Source: Druceiella hillmani
Taxonomy: Eukaryota; Arthropoda; Insecta; Lepidoptera; Hepialidae
Length of the DNA: 64,000 nucleotides
Assembly: GCA_039881145.1 (NCBI GenBank)
Contig: JAYKKI010000027.1
Span: 25,233,501-25,297,500, forward strand
Direction of reading: 5' to 3'
Below are positions 24,371 to 37,214 of the stretch, piece after piece (within the stretch, counting starts at the first letter, position 1; every line of letters starts with the position of its first letter). A model generated the notes under the pieces. It ran no database searches and was not told the DNA's origin. It saw nothing but the letters and a program-made list of their open reading frames with translations. A program made the position numbers and the translations under genes.

Positions 24371-24826
24371 AAATCAGTTTTTAAACAATTAAATGACACC
24401 ATCAATGCGACAAGGTACTAAATATTAATATCAGTTTTTAAACAATCAAATGACACCATCAGTACGACAAGGTACTAAATATTAAAATCAGTTTTTAAAC
24501 AATCAAATGACACCATCAGTGCGACAAGGTACTAAATATTAAAATCAGTTTTTAAACAATCAAATGACACCATCAGTGCGACAAAGTACTAAATGTTAAA
24601 ATCAGTTTTTAAACAATCAAATGACACCATCAGTGCGACAAGGTACTAAATATTAAAATCAGTTTTTAAACAATCAAATGACACCATCATAGCGACAAAG
24701 TACTAAATGTTAAAATCAGTTTTTAAACAATCAAATGACACCATCAGTGCGACAAAGTACTAAATCTTAAAATCAGTTTTTAAACAATCAAATGACACCA
24801 TCAGTGCATCAAGGTACTAAATATTA
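24371..24826 (+). repeat. 57-bp minisatellite, 8 units
   Basis: The period is exactly 57 bp. Units start (ATCAGTTTTTAAACAA) at 24,373, 24,430, 24,487, 24,544, 24,601, 24,658, 24,715 and 24,772. The conserved core continues with ATGACACCATCAGTGCGACAA and TACTAAAT. Units differ by one to three substitutions (for example GGTACT versus AGTACT, and AGTGCG versus ATAGCG), and the alternation of variants along the array suggests higher-order exchange. Units are contiguous without unique spacers, so it is not a CRISPR. No open frame runs through it. Confidence 0.97.
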
Positions 24827-24829
24827 TTT

Positions 24830-27800
24830 ACAAATTGGACTGTCACAGCGCTTTAAATTTTTTGTACTTTTTTGGGAGTTTTGATTATAAATTATTTTTC
24901 GCACAAAACATTTAACGATTCAGAAAAATACAAGGCTCAGACGTTTTACTTACGAGCTCAAAATGAATTTTAATATACGTAATTTAAAACAAATTTTCCA
25001 CCTTATGATAAGTTTCCTGTATTGTGGTGTTATGTAAACCATTGAATAATTTGAATTTTGGAATTAATGCTGAACTAAGCTTTTAAAAGGCTCACATATC
25101 ATTGCTCTGACAAAAAAATAAAGTCCGACTTGGAAGTTAACCGACAGACAGCGGCCTGATGCTACCTAGACTTTTATTGACGAGAAGTCGCCATGTAATT
25201 TATGCTGGTCATATATCTCAGTATTCGACGTTTCCAAGAAAGGTTTCATAATAATAAATCAGACTAGAAAATTTATTTTCATCTGAGCAAAATGTATTAG
25301 AAATAGAATTCAATTATTTTTATTGCTTGCGTGATGAGATTATTTGTTATAACTAAATTTGGTATTGAATTTGTGACATGAGAAATTAGGATACAAGTTT
25401 ATTGAGCATAATCGTATAAGTTTCAAATTTGGATTAGTAAAAATTCTTGAGAATAATTTCATAATTAACAAAGCTCTTATATTTGGCTTCAGTTTAATGT
25501 TATTCAAGTTGGTTTCAAGTACTTTTTAATACGTAATTTTATAGTTATACTTTCATTTACATTAAGTTAATTTATATTATTTACAAATATTCTGCGAACA
25601 ATATCTGTTTAGAATTTTGATATGCATGATACAAGGGGCACTTTAAATTAAAAATTAAATCAAAAATATTTCCTCGATTATCAGATTATCAGAAGGCGAT
25701 TTTTTGTAAGTGTTTCATCTCGGAAATAAAAAAATATATTTTTCTCTACTCCATCCCAAAGATGCACCCATCAATTTCACCAAGTATAAATAATGATATT
25801 AATTTACGACACCAAAAGGCAAATTAAACCGATTATTTTGTCTTAATTTTTGAACTGAATCCGATAAATTAGAGTTACGTTAGATCGACAGCGCGTAAGA
25901 TTATATCATCAAGTTCGATTGTTTCCACACTTATATAAGTTATGCGAATGTAGTATGCTTCAATTTCTAATCATCTGCGAATTTTGATTCTGACACGAAC
26001 GGAACGATTTGTTTACAGTCGACGAGAGAGATACTATTGTCAACATACTTTAATAACATAACTCATTTTTACAACAATGTGTAATGATTTTCTGGAGTCA
26101 ATGGATAAAATCTCCGTTGAATATAATTACGTTTCGCTAGAGATGACGAGATTTTTACTTCACTTCCAACTATTGGCAAAAACAAAAAAACAATTTCCTG
26201 CGGATCATGTTATTTTTAATATTGAAATAATATAATAAAACTATGCATCTTTTAATCACATATGTGCACAAATTCAAAAAGACCTAGCCATTGCTTTTTT
26301 GGCGTTGCATCGTGTGAAGCTTGGCAACGTTCGAATCTTTTACCAAGCACTTCACTGTCGCTGTCGACGAAAATGTGACGGTAATGTAATGTTAATGCGA
26401 TGGGCAGACTTTAATTTTAAGCAAATTCTGATAAAGGTTTGGCACTTACTTACTTTATATTGAAGTAATCAATTTAAGAGGCAATTTACTCAGCTAACTA
26501 AACATTAGCAATAATATTTTCATTTTGTTTTTGTACCATCTGTACCTGCATGTTTCCAGGCACAAAGTAAATTTCAGCGAATGTTTAAGATACACAGACC
26601 AAATTTTAATAAAAATGTGGGTTTCATATTAGGAATTACATAGTTATGAAGGTAAAATCTTTACATAAACTACGTCTCTTTTCACATTGACCTCAAACAT
26701 AGACTGATATTTATTTCAACTTAGTAAATATTTGCAGTGGAAAATGATATCTCTTTGAACAACTTAAGAGAAGCTGGATTTTTATTCCTTTCCTCTATTT
26801 TCTCTTCTTGTATGTGGTCTTTCATTAATCCGAGAAAGCAATACGATCTAGTAGAAAATTTTATATCAGAACCAGATAAAGTTATGACTTTAAAAATGAA
26901 CCAGGTAAACGATTTCATCACTTCCGTGCATCTAGCTGTAATTACCTCTAGCCTGTTATTACTTACAGAACAAATTAATATCCTTTTTAAATATTAAAAG
27001 AAAAGTTGATGGAGCTCCAACGAAAAACAATAGTCAAATAAAGTTTACCAAGTAATTTATGATCTAACAATAATGAATAACTCGCGGTACATCGACTTAA
27101 TGAAGTCGTCGATTTTATACTTGGATTCGATTACGCCGAACATTACATGGTTACCCGATAGACAAATCGACAATACCTTTCATGGATGATGTCTGACAAT
27201 TTTTATTAGTTTATTAGAGCCTAGCAGCCTAGCCTAGAGCCTAGAGTCAGAAGACAATACAGAAGCTTCCAACATAAGTAAAATCCTTTTTTTTGCATAA
27301 AAAAATCGTATCTGAATAATTTTTTTACCAACTGTATTCAACTGCTTAATGAGATAATAGGAATTTTAGCATAATACGATTTGTTTATAATGTCTAAATA
27401 ATTTTTTAAAACATAATACCGTTATCTAAGTTACGTTTGAATCATAATATGTATATTTTGCGTATATTGTAGTAAAATCATTTCTTTTTTATTTAAACGT
27501 TTGATGTTTTACGGCTATATTTATATTTACTTCACTTTTATAAAAGTCTCTACCTTATAAAATAAATATATTTAATTAGAAATAAAGAACATAAAAGTTA
27601 AAGTATCACAAGAAAATATTGCAATTTTATATTATTTACAATGGAAAATAATTTCAGTATTGTTGTTTAAAAAAATGAACATACCTAAAAAGTTTGGTTC
27701 TTGTTTCATATTGTAATATTGATAACGTTTAGAGAAGTATATGTGTTTGCACGCATACACATACACTTATATAAAATTCAAATTCACATATCGATAGATG

Positions 27801-28600
27801 GTTCTAACCTTAATAAATAATAAGCTTTTGGCTTCTGATGCAATAGAATAACTAGAGGAATTTATTTGGTTTATAATAAATAAATAATAATATATACTAA
27901 AACAGATAAAAGCAATCTGTCAAGCATTAAAGAAATCTTACTAGGACTGTTAGTACACATATAGGTTCTTATAAACATTTAAGGGTGCTTAGTATTTATA
28001 TTATATTTTTTACAAATATAATTTTTCACAACGTAAATATTTCCCACTGTTTTTATGACAGGGGAAAATAGATGATGCAAATTTGAAAAATTATGACATC
28101 TAGAATCATCGTTATAGTTTTCCTACAGCTTTTATTTTGCCTTCTAAAACCCCATTTTTCATAATTTTATGTTGGATCGTGTTGGAATTAAGGAATATTT
28201 TTGTGCATATTTTTGAGTATATCTCTGAAGATATACTTTCTAAAATTATAAAAAACGTATTTTTGAGGTCCTAAAAATTAGCCCTTCCGATTGGGTTTCC
28301 ATATAAAGCATTTAAAAATATAATCAGGGCTTAATTTGTTCTACCTAAAATGTATCACATCGATATTTTTGTGTTTTACCTCTTGAGATTTGTGGGGTTA
28401 ATGTCTTTTACTACTATCAAAATTAAAAACTTCTACATCATGTGATTTTTGAGACATAATAAAGTTTCGGATTTTGTTTTTCATGTACGTGTTTTGTTTT
28501 CCAAAAATACTAAAATGCTTTAGTTGGTAAGATATTTATGTACAAAATATAAAAAAGAAAAGTTTTTCAACACACGTTAAATAAATGTACGACCAAAAAA
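24830..28600. other. AT-rich DNA with one exon-like frame
   Basis: Apart from 26,737-26,997, I see no supported feature. A run of AGCCTAG-type short repeats lies at 27,223-27,246. A palindromic TATATCTCTGAAGATATA lies near 28,219-28,236. Confidence 0.5.
26737..26997 (+). other. Exon-like open frame, unidentified
   Basis: The frame starts just after TATTTGCAG (a good 3' splice-site match ending at 26,738), and an in-frame CAG|GTAAAC donor-like site lies at 26,904-26,909, giving a possible exon of about 167 bp. Translation of that part includes NLREAGFLFLSSIFSS and EPDKVMTLKMNQ. Codon composition is less AT-driven than in the flanks. The opposite strand is also open for 66 codons, which weakens the case. 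I recognise no domain. It could be an exon of a gene extending beyond the window, a decayed gene, or chance. Confidence 0.25.
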
Positions 28601-29599
28601 ATGATCATTTGGGGACAAATCCTAACACGATAAATAGACTTTAAACTCTCATCACATCAAAAAAATTATGAGGCGTACTTTGGATACTAAGTAATTAAAG
28701 CCTATATGTTTTTATTGCGGTAATTTGAGGGAAATCCTAATCCTAACCCTGTAATGTAATTGACAATGAAATATGTGAAACAAAATACTAGCATACTCAT
28801 CATAGTAGTATTGCCCCAATAGTTATTGATTATTTTTCATTTGTAAGCTTCAATTGAAAGTGTACGCTTAAATAGTAAAACGTAAGGCTGTCTGATAAAA
28901 TTCGAATATTTACGAGACCAGAAAGTATCATTTGTAATCATATAAATTTTATTTGTAGTAGAAACAGGTACGAAACAAACTTTTTGAATAACTATGAGTA
29001 TAACAGAACCAAAATACAAATTTTTTCTTTTGATAAATCTAATCCTAGATCAAAAAATCTTCTATGCCTATCTTTTGTCACATTTTTCGTATAAATCGTT
29101 ATTTTCACCATGAATTTTTTAACTATAGTCTTTGAATTCGAAAGTTTAATAAATACTACTTAAATAGATAACACTAAAAAACATAATTGGGCAATCCGTA
29201 ATCGCCGTTGAATAATTTAATAATTTTGAAATAAAAATTGTCGCTTAAAAATTAAACTTAATAAAAAAATTATCATTCGCAATAAAATTATAATTAAAAT
29301 TTAACATGCAAAAATTTGTAAATATATCAAACATGCATATCATTTTTTGCAGAGTTAAGGACTTATCACGTATGTTGGCCTTCATGTTGTTTCTAATTCC
29401 GTATATATGGATGCTTCCTTGATGATTTAAATTTTTTAGCTGGAACTTTGAGATAAATAAATATCCCATACATAAAAAAAACGTTTAATCAATTAATTTT
29501 TTTTATTTATAAAAAGCAATTTTTTACATTAAAATAGGTGCTAGATTATTAAACGTTTGCTGAGTTTAGTTAGGTAACGAATAAATTATAATCAGAGAA

Positions 29600-29640
29600 C
29601 AGTCATCTTATTGTTGTGCTACTCAGCACTAAGATGACTG
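29600..29640. repeat. Hairpin present only in arm 1
   Basis: CAGTCATCTTA (29,600-29,610) pairs with TAAGATGACTG (29,630-29,640). An inner GTGCT/AGCAC stem gives a stem of 16 bp with a 5-nt bulge and a 4-nt loop. The matching point of arm 2 near 57,725 lacks most of this sequence although the flanks align, so it looks like an insertion or local duplication after the arms separated. Confidence 0.8.
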
Positions 29641-30459
29641 ATACAAATTTCCTAACTTAATTATTTCAAATCAAAACGCAGAATTTTATATTCATTATAA
29701 TAATTCAAAATGTATTGATAAAAATGTCTCTAATAATAAAATTAAGTAATCATTGATGATCGTTATTTTGAATCATCGGCATCTATTAAACACAAATAGT
29801 CAAATGTAAGGTCACCTCTATATTTATAGGCTGAAATCAAAATCAATAAAGATTTTGATGTTGTTATATAAAATCTTTATTGTATGTTATGTATAAATCT
29901 TTATTTTTATGTTAAAGTTTTATTCTATCATCTATAGATTCCATCACGACATTTATTTATTACAAACGTCAGTAATAATGTGTTCTCATTCTAAGTACTT
30001 CTAAGTATTACAGTATAGTAAGGTATTTAATATAGTAACGAATAAAATATTTTTGATTTGCATCCCAATTTTTTTTAACTTCATTTCTTTAGATCCATTA
30101 AACTGTGAAGTTTGTTTTTCTTGAAGGTTCTTTCGTAGATTTTTAAGGATATTTATTCAATTTAACAAAATACTCTTTTAATATACCAGTCAATATTTTT
30201 TCTTAATTATAATATTCATGGTATCATATGAAGTTCTACACATGTTTTGTATTATTCGCTGCAATTAAATTTTCACAATATCGGACCATGTCCGGTGTAT
30301 TACGGAACGCAAGTACTTCCGATGTTGGAAAAGGCAGTGTTTTGTCCAGCATCGTGGCTTTTATGCACAACGTTTTGTTCAGCCTCGGGGATATCATTTA
30401 TCATCACAGTTTGTGATGCCAGAAAATATTTCGAATATCCATATATGTAATTTAGGATA

Positions 30460-32900
30460 GGGGAATGAAATTTATAATAAATACCTGTTCTTGATTAGTT
30501 TTAAATTAAAACGTAGAGTTGAAATATAATTTAAAATCAGGAAGAATTCCATTTCCTTGTTTCGCTTTCGATACTATAATCCTGCACGATGCGTGGCAAC
30601 ACTTTCAATATTCAGCAAGAATTTGAAGCCGCCAAAACTCTATTTCACGACCTAGTCGAGGCCGCTATTTTAACTGGACCTGTTTCTGGGGAATTAATGT
30701 CTGTGCTGATTATTTTATTAATTTCATTTAATTCCTTATTGGATTCAAGAGATAGTAACTTCTCTTTAAAACGTATTTTGAATTCTCAGTTTAGAGAAAA
30801 ATTATAAGTAATACTATTCTAATTTGAAGTAATTATTTATATTCAAAATTGTTTTCATAATATCAACAGATTAGTTACAAGCTGAGTATATGATAGTGAC
30901 AGAATATTAAATTAATACGATACGCCAATGGTATAGATCTTAAGGTGTTTGCAACTAGTTGACGAAGAACAAGCAGATTTTCTTTTAACCCTTTTTAAAT
31001 AAACCACTCATATTGTTTCCATTGTAACGTGACTGTGAATTTAAGATGACATAACCAAATACTTTTTAACTATCATTTAACATTCTAATTATGTGAATTT
31101 TCCAATCCCTAGAGGTACAGAAAATAAAATGCAGCCAAGTAAATTCAAAGGCCCATTTCAAGCCGTAAGCGACATATATTTTACAGTGGAGTTTTAAGAG
31201 GATTTGCTCCCCACATTCATATAGTTTTATTACTTGATATTAAAACGAGGAGACAGAAACTTTATTGTAACGCGTAAACTTAATTTAGAAGAGACGGATA
31301 GTCATCTTAAGCTCTAAGAAGCTGGTAGACATTAAAGCTGGTTCAATATATTAGTTACATGCAAACAAGAATATTATCTTATAGCTCGGTTAAAATAACA
31401 AGAATTTCAGTCTCACTTGCTGTGCTTCTTATTTGCTTAACTGAAATATTTTCACAGTTCCTTATTGAAATAATTAGTTCGTATAGTTTTATTACTACCA
31501 TCCGTTCATTCGTCTCTACATGGAAACCATAAATCTTGCACGAAATTTTCCCATCTCAATTAATATGCAGTAAAATATTTATAGAAAAAATATTATAAAT
31601 GTTGAAGAGCTTGCCTGTTTAAAGAGAAACAAATCGACGAGATATAACGGAAAACGTTTTCATTCATCGTTTTCCATTTTTAAACATCATTTACGAAATA
31701 TTAATTGTCTAACGGAGAAGCCATAGCTACTGTCATGGTGAGCAGCGAAAATTATACTTTTGAGAACTTTTCTGTATGAAATACAAATTACTCGAAATTC
31801 CAATAATTCTTGTAACGGTTTTTCTATTACTCAAGCATTTACAAACAGAACGCACGTCGTGGTACCCATAAAAATTAATATCGATGACGTCTCTAGTAAG
31901 CTCGTAGTGCAATGGTGACTGACGTATTTTTGTCAATTTCTTCCTCGATATTTTAATTTTTTAAAATAAGCGGGTAAAAACCTAAAAAAATGAAGATTCT
32001 TAATTTTTTAGCACTTTTGATTATACTTGTATTTTTCGATTTACTTGAATCAGCAATTTGAAGGGACGCAGATAATGATAGAACCGCACTTTTTATATAT
32101 AACGACACGCATTTAGCCAATTTTATTTTTACTATAGATTAAATTATTTCTTACGTTGTTGAGATCAAGAATATAAGTTGAAGGTATGGTATCATTTTCT
32201 ATAATTTTGTACCTCTAAAAGAAAAAAAGAAACCCATACACGTGTGTCTATTGTCATAGAAATAGTACTCAGAAAACGTTCGATGCCTTAAAAACCATTT
32301 TCTAAATTTCAAACTTCGGAAACTGCCAAACACAAAGTAATACCCGTAACAACGATTTAAAACTCATATAAAGTTTTTGGAAACAATATAACATAATACT
32401 TAAAAATTATCATTATCAAAAATGATCGTATGTTTACTAATACTAATAACTAATAGCTTCCAAATACAAAATAAATTAACAGCTTTTTATGCTTAGTGAT
32501 CGATTTGAACCTAGTAGCAATTCATCGTCTGAAAAGAATAAATTTTTTGGAAACTAAATTTTGCTATTAAATAATTTATTCCTTTAGACAAATTTCCATA
32601 TTAGAATTCTTTTCAACTGAATTTCTTTATTTTGACTATTTGGTTTACAACATATTAATAAATATTAGTGTTATATAAAAGTTAAGTGTACATTACATTT
32701 AAACCAACCATAATGAACAGTAGGCTATATAAGCAAAATGTTTTTTTAATGACTAATTTAATTAAAAATAATTATATAATTTAAAATAGCTGAATGTTGA
32801 AAGTTTGTTTACAAAAATTATTGAATAGTAATTGTAATTTTTATTCATTTATATTTTAATGACTTCGATTTAAAAATAATTTCAGATATACTTCAAAAAG
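30460..32900. mobile_element. Arm-1-specific insert of about 2.2 kb, possible retrotransposon relic
   Basis: Between matched anchors arm 1 has about 2,500 bp where arm 2 has about 260 bp. The insert has less AT-rich patches. On the plus strand, 30,589-30,807 encodes FNIQQEFEAAKTLFHDLVEA, whose F-x-x-x-K pattern before a hydrophobic stretch weakly recalls the segment following the reverse transcriptase of gypsy-type elements. Near 31,125-31,160 the frame SKFKGPFQAV recalls the R-Y-x-G-P-F/Y motif at the end of gypsy integrases. No catalytic box, LTR or clean boundary was found. The length difference is well supported; the gypsy assignment is a guess. Confidence 0.4.
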
Positions 32901-33365
32901 ATATACTTCAACCTTTTTCAATTTACCAATGTAAGCAGGAAACTGCGACATATTATCTATACAACATCAAAATAGAAAAAAAACAATTAAGGTATTCTTA
33001 TAAAATAAATAATGTACATAAAATTCTAAAAAAAATGCAAGACGTCTCAATAAGAACAAAGCATGAATAAAATGAAAAACTGAAAAGGGAATTACAAAGC
33101 GAAAACTTTTACAGATAACCACCAAATGCATTGAACGTCAGGATTTTGGATATCGGAATATTATTTACTTCGGACTGTGGTGGTATATACATTGAAAAAA
33201 AAAATTGTGGGAAGATGTATCATGTTTTGGAAAAAAAAATTTAGACCACTTTGGTTAGTTAGAGAAATTCGGGGGAAAATAATGTACACATGAGAATTGT
33301 GCGGATCACAAAAACCCAACTTGTTTAGCTGCCACGTATTAGGAACATGCCCATATTCCTCTAGG

Positions 33366-33426
33366 CCCTTAGGCCTATTTTTCTTCGACATCTCATATTC
33401 CCTTAGGCCTATTTTTCTTCGACATC
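33366..33426. repeat. Tandem duplication of a 27-bp unit (period 34), arm 1 only
   Basis: Identical 27-mers starting CCCTTAGGCCTATTTTTCTT lie at 33,366 and 33,400. The paired site in arm 2 (about 56,240-56,275) has a single degenerate copy, so the duplication postdates the arm duplication. Confidence 0.95.
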
Positions 33427-33999
33427 CTCAAGTATATTACCAAAAGAAGTAATCTTTTTTCATAATATTTCTAAAAAATTTCTACCAATAGTGTCGTTGA
33501 ATCTATTTTTTAGAGTAGAATAAATTTCGGTAAATATCGTAAAGCCATCGAAGACGATGTATCACTTTTTAAAGCCTACTTTAGACAGAATAATTTCTCA
33601 TGTTGAACTAAAAAGCATTATTCATTGCCAGGAAGCAATTCTTTCTAACAATAAACCGAGATGAAAAAAATGTTTACCTGAATGTAGAATATTGCTTATT
33701 CGAACGTTTGAATTGAGAATGAAATGCTATTTACCTTGATTTAATGCAGATCTCGTTATATAGCCGAGTATAGTATTATATTTAGTTCTCTTTGATGTTT
33801 CCTTATAGAAATAATGAACGAGAATAAAAGAATTATAAAACATTGTGAAAAAAAATAACCAAATGCAAGTTATAACCAAGAGAACTCGCGCGTCAAGGGT
33901 TCGGTATCGTTGTTGATTAATATCCGATTTAGTTCTGCGGGTAACTAAGAAGAATTGATTTTTATCTATGGTCAATTGTCAAGATTTTGTAGAATATAT

Positions 34000-34870
34000 T
34001 AGGTTTATCAAGTATTATAAAGATCAGGCACATCGTATTATTTTTGTTAAGACGATTGTAAGGGTTACCAAATTAAAATAATTTGAAATGTTTGACTTTT
34101 TAATTGTGAGATGCGGGGTGTGGAGAACATATATCTTCTTGAATATATTTATGCTAATAGTAAAAAAAGTTTCAAGCCAGAATAAAAAAGATTGTGCGAA
34201 GGACCTTTCTAGGACCGTCTAATTTTTCTTCACATGTTTTTCACCCCTTACAGGTTGAATTGTAAAAACGCTTTCCTAGTGATACGGAATGTTTGTGTAA
34301 AATTACAATCTAGAGCCAGTGGTTTAAACTTTCTGTTGATATATAAGTCACTTAGTCAGTCAGTCAGTATCCTATTTTATTATAATCCATTATTTTTTAT
34401 TCCTTAATTATAATTAATGAATAAGAAATCGCAGATTTACTTGAATAATTCAGTTTAACATTTCTAATTAAGAACTTAATATAGAAATTCAATTACGTTA
34501 ACTTGAAGCTTACTGGGATTTATATATAGACACATTTTTGAAGTAAAGTTTCATAATACTTGAAGATCCGTTGTGAAAATATAAGTGGTGGTCCTAATTA
34601 TTTGACTGGCATAATCATTTGGGCCTGTTTACACATATAAATATATAAATCATCCGCCTAAATACTATGTTGAGTGCAAAGTTTTCGGTAACATTTTCTA
34701 GAGCCATAAAGATAAAACTGAAATGCACAAAAGCACACCCGCATACACGTACACAGGCCCACACGCATACACGCATACACACACATACATCTCTTTTTGT
34801 CCAACTTTATTCAATCACGAAATGGATTTTTATAAAATAATACCGGTTTGTCTTAGATTCCTCCTAATTT
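34000..34870. other. Arm-1-specific stretch of unknown origin
   Basis: Flanking anchors at 33,690 and 34,890 pair with arm 2 at about 55,910 and 55,790, so roughly 0.8-0.9 kb is extra here. It contains an imperfect CA-rich microsatellite at 34,725-34,792 (CACACGCATACACGCATACA). No coding or terminal features seen. Confidence 0.5.
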
Positions 34871-37214
34871 TCGTAACTTGTTTTAAGTCAGCCTAATCTA
34901 TTAAAAGCCTTGTATAGTCCGAAAAAGTTTGATTCAAATTCCAACTAAGGTCCTTATATTCGATCACAACTTAATATATGCGATCAGGACTAAAAGATAA
35001 TTCACAAACGAAACGATTCTACCAATCTGCATTTCAGAATATTTACCTAATTCAATGAATATAAAATGAAGATTGGTTGCCGAAGACTAAGAACCGCTAT
35101 CCCCCCTCTAAAATCGATGCCACGGTGGGCAAGTCACATTTTTTACAATTTTTCTCTAATAAATACAAAATGTTCTCTAATAAATAATGTAATACGTAAT
35201 TCGCATGTCAGTTTTTCCCTTATTTAAGTATGTATACACAAATCAAAGGTCAAGAGCATAATAGTTTATTATTTTTCTGCTTACTTCTAAGCTGCCCTCA
35301 TGATACCCGTCATGGCGTTGTATTTATTATAAATGACATATCTATGCGAGGGACAGATAATATATTAAATACAAAAAACATTTTTAACGAGACGAGTCGA
35401 TGCACTGCTAGTATATACCTTTACTGCAATATACTTGTTCTGAATTAGAAAGCAAAAGAGGTGAGAATCGCCCCAGTCAGTTTTCCCCATTGATATTTGT
35501 CGAGTGCCGTAATTCTTCAATTTGTTTCTCCCAAAATTGTTAAGTCGTTCGGACATAGTTAAGCCTTACCCTTATCTGATTTGCTAAAATTTAGTTTTTA
35601 GCTTCAAATAGTGTTCTGTCCTTCATTGCTTTTCGATACTTTTATTTACAGAATGAAAATTCGTTATTCTGTACTGATGTCTAAGCCCTCAAATAAAGTA
35701 TTTGTTAATGCCTTTAGTAATGCAAGATTGTTTACATTTTTTATTAATGACTTAGTAGCAGCAAACATGGCAGAACTTTGTTCACAAATAGGTACATAAA
35801 TCCTTTTCTAGAATTATCTTTCAAATATGAATTACTTCTATAAGGCTTATAGACAATACTTTAGATTGAATTAGTGTTTGTATATATTGAGTTTAGTAAT
35901 TTCCAAAACACATCTTGCTCTAATTTTTTTTAAATATAAATTTATTATTAATACGTGATTGGATATGTCATTCCTGTTGACTACTTCGTCTTCAGTTGTA
36001 TAAATAATGTTAATTTCTTAAAGGAATAACTACTTACATGCATGCAGATCATCAGTATTTTATCTGGCTTTGCCGATTTCGTATTTTTAATGGTAAATTC
36101 TATGTAATTAGTTGCGGTCTGACGAGATATAAATATCCCTATAATAGATTGCTCATGTCTGATATTGGCAAGATCGTCGAAATTGAGTTTTTGATATTTA
36201 AATATGTAATGCACATAATTCATAACAAGGTTAAAGCTTTATTACTCGCGATTAAATTGTTAATTAGAAGGTATAAATTTCAGTCATCTCGCCGTGCATA
36301 TTAAATTTTAACAAAGAGAAGAAATATGTTATATAATGCTTGGGAAATTTATGTCTGTGAAAAATGGATGTGAGATGTGTCATGGGTTGGTGTCAACCTC
36401 AGTAATTGCTCTTTGGAATGTTTCGTATATGAATGTCGTTATAATTTAGAACAGAAAAGAAGAAAAAATATGATAAAATGTGAGCGTTTTTCTCGCTCAG
36501 ATATTAAACTTATAGAAAACTAATTTCAGTACAATGTAACCCCATCTAAAATAAGATTAATATATGATACTAATGCTACAAAAGGTGTTTGGATGTAAGT
36601 GGCTTAATCACGCCTAGACGGTTTGAAAGATTTTCATGACACGTAGTAGACGATAATGATAAAGACTATAATTTCTGTAGTATTTTTAATAAACCTGAGT
36701 GTTATTTTAATCAATGTTAAATAATTAATTCTCCAACTTTTTTTTTCGAATCTGGAGAGCTTAAATCGTGACTGTGAATAAATAAATCTTACATACATGT
36801 ATTTCTTGTTTCCTGTTCTTTATATTTTTCTCGCTCTCAAGACCGTAAGTTGTATTATTATTCAAAATTCTAGGGTAATTGACTACTCTAAAATGTATTA
36901 ATTTCAAGTTAGTATTATCATTTTTGTCTAAATGTTTATAATATTTGAAGACTGCTTCAAAATCAAACTGCTTTTTTCATCAGTTTTAGCTTTGAAATTA
37001 TAGTTTAGAAAATTAACCACTCCCAATATAATGCAATACCAATATTGCTTTTACTGGATAGTATAAAATGCATGGTTAAATTTTATGTTAAATTTAGGAA
37101 TATTCTAGGTTAAGAAGAGTTGGAAGTATCAGAAGATAAGAATAATATATGAGCTTGATTTGCAATTATTGAAACATTGTCGGCGCGCTAATATTATGAT
37201 ACACTAGCGTAATA

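Noticed and set aside
24371..24826. CRISPR-like regular repeat
   Set aside because: The whole 57-bp period is conserved, with no unique spacers or leader. It is a eukaryotic minisatellite.
31733..31936. Minus-strand frame with less AT-rich composition
   Set aside because: No motif is recognisable. It lies in the arm-1-specific insert and may be part of its decayed content, but cannot be assigned.
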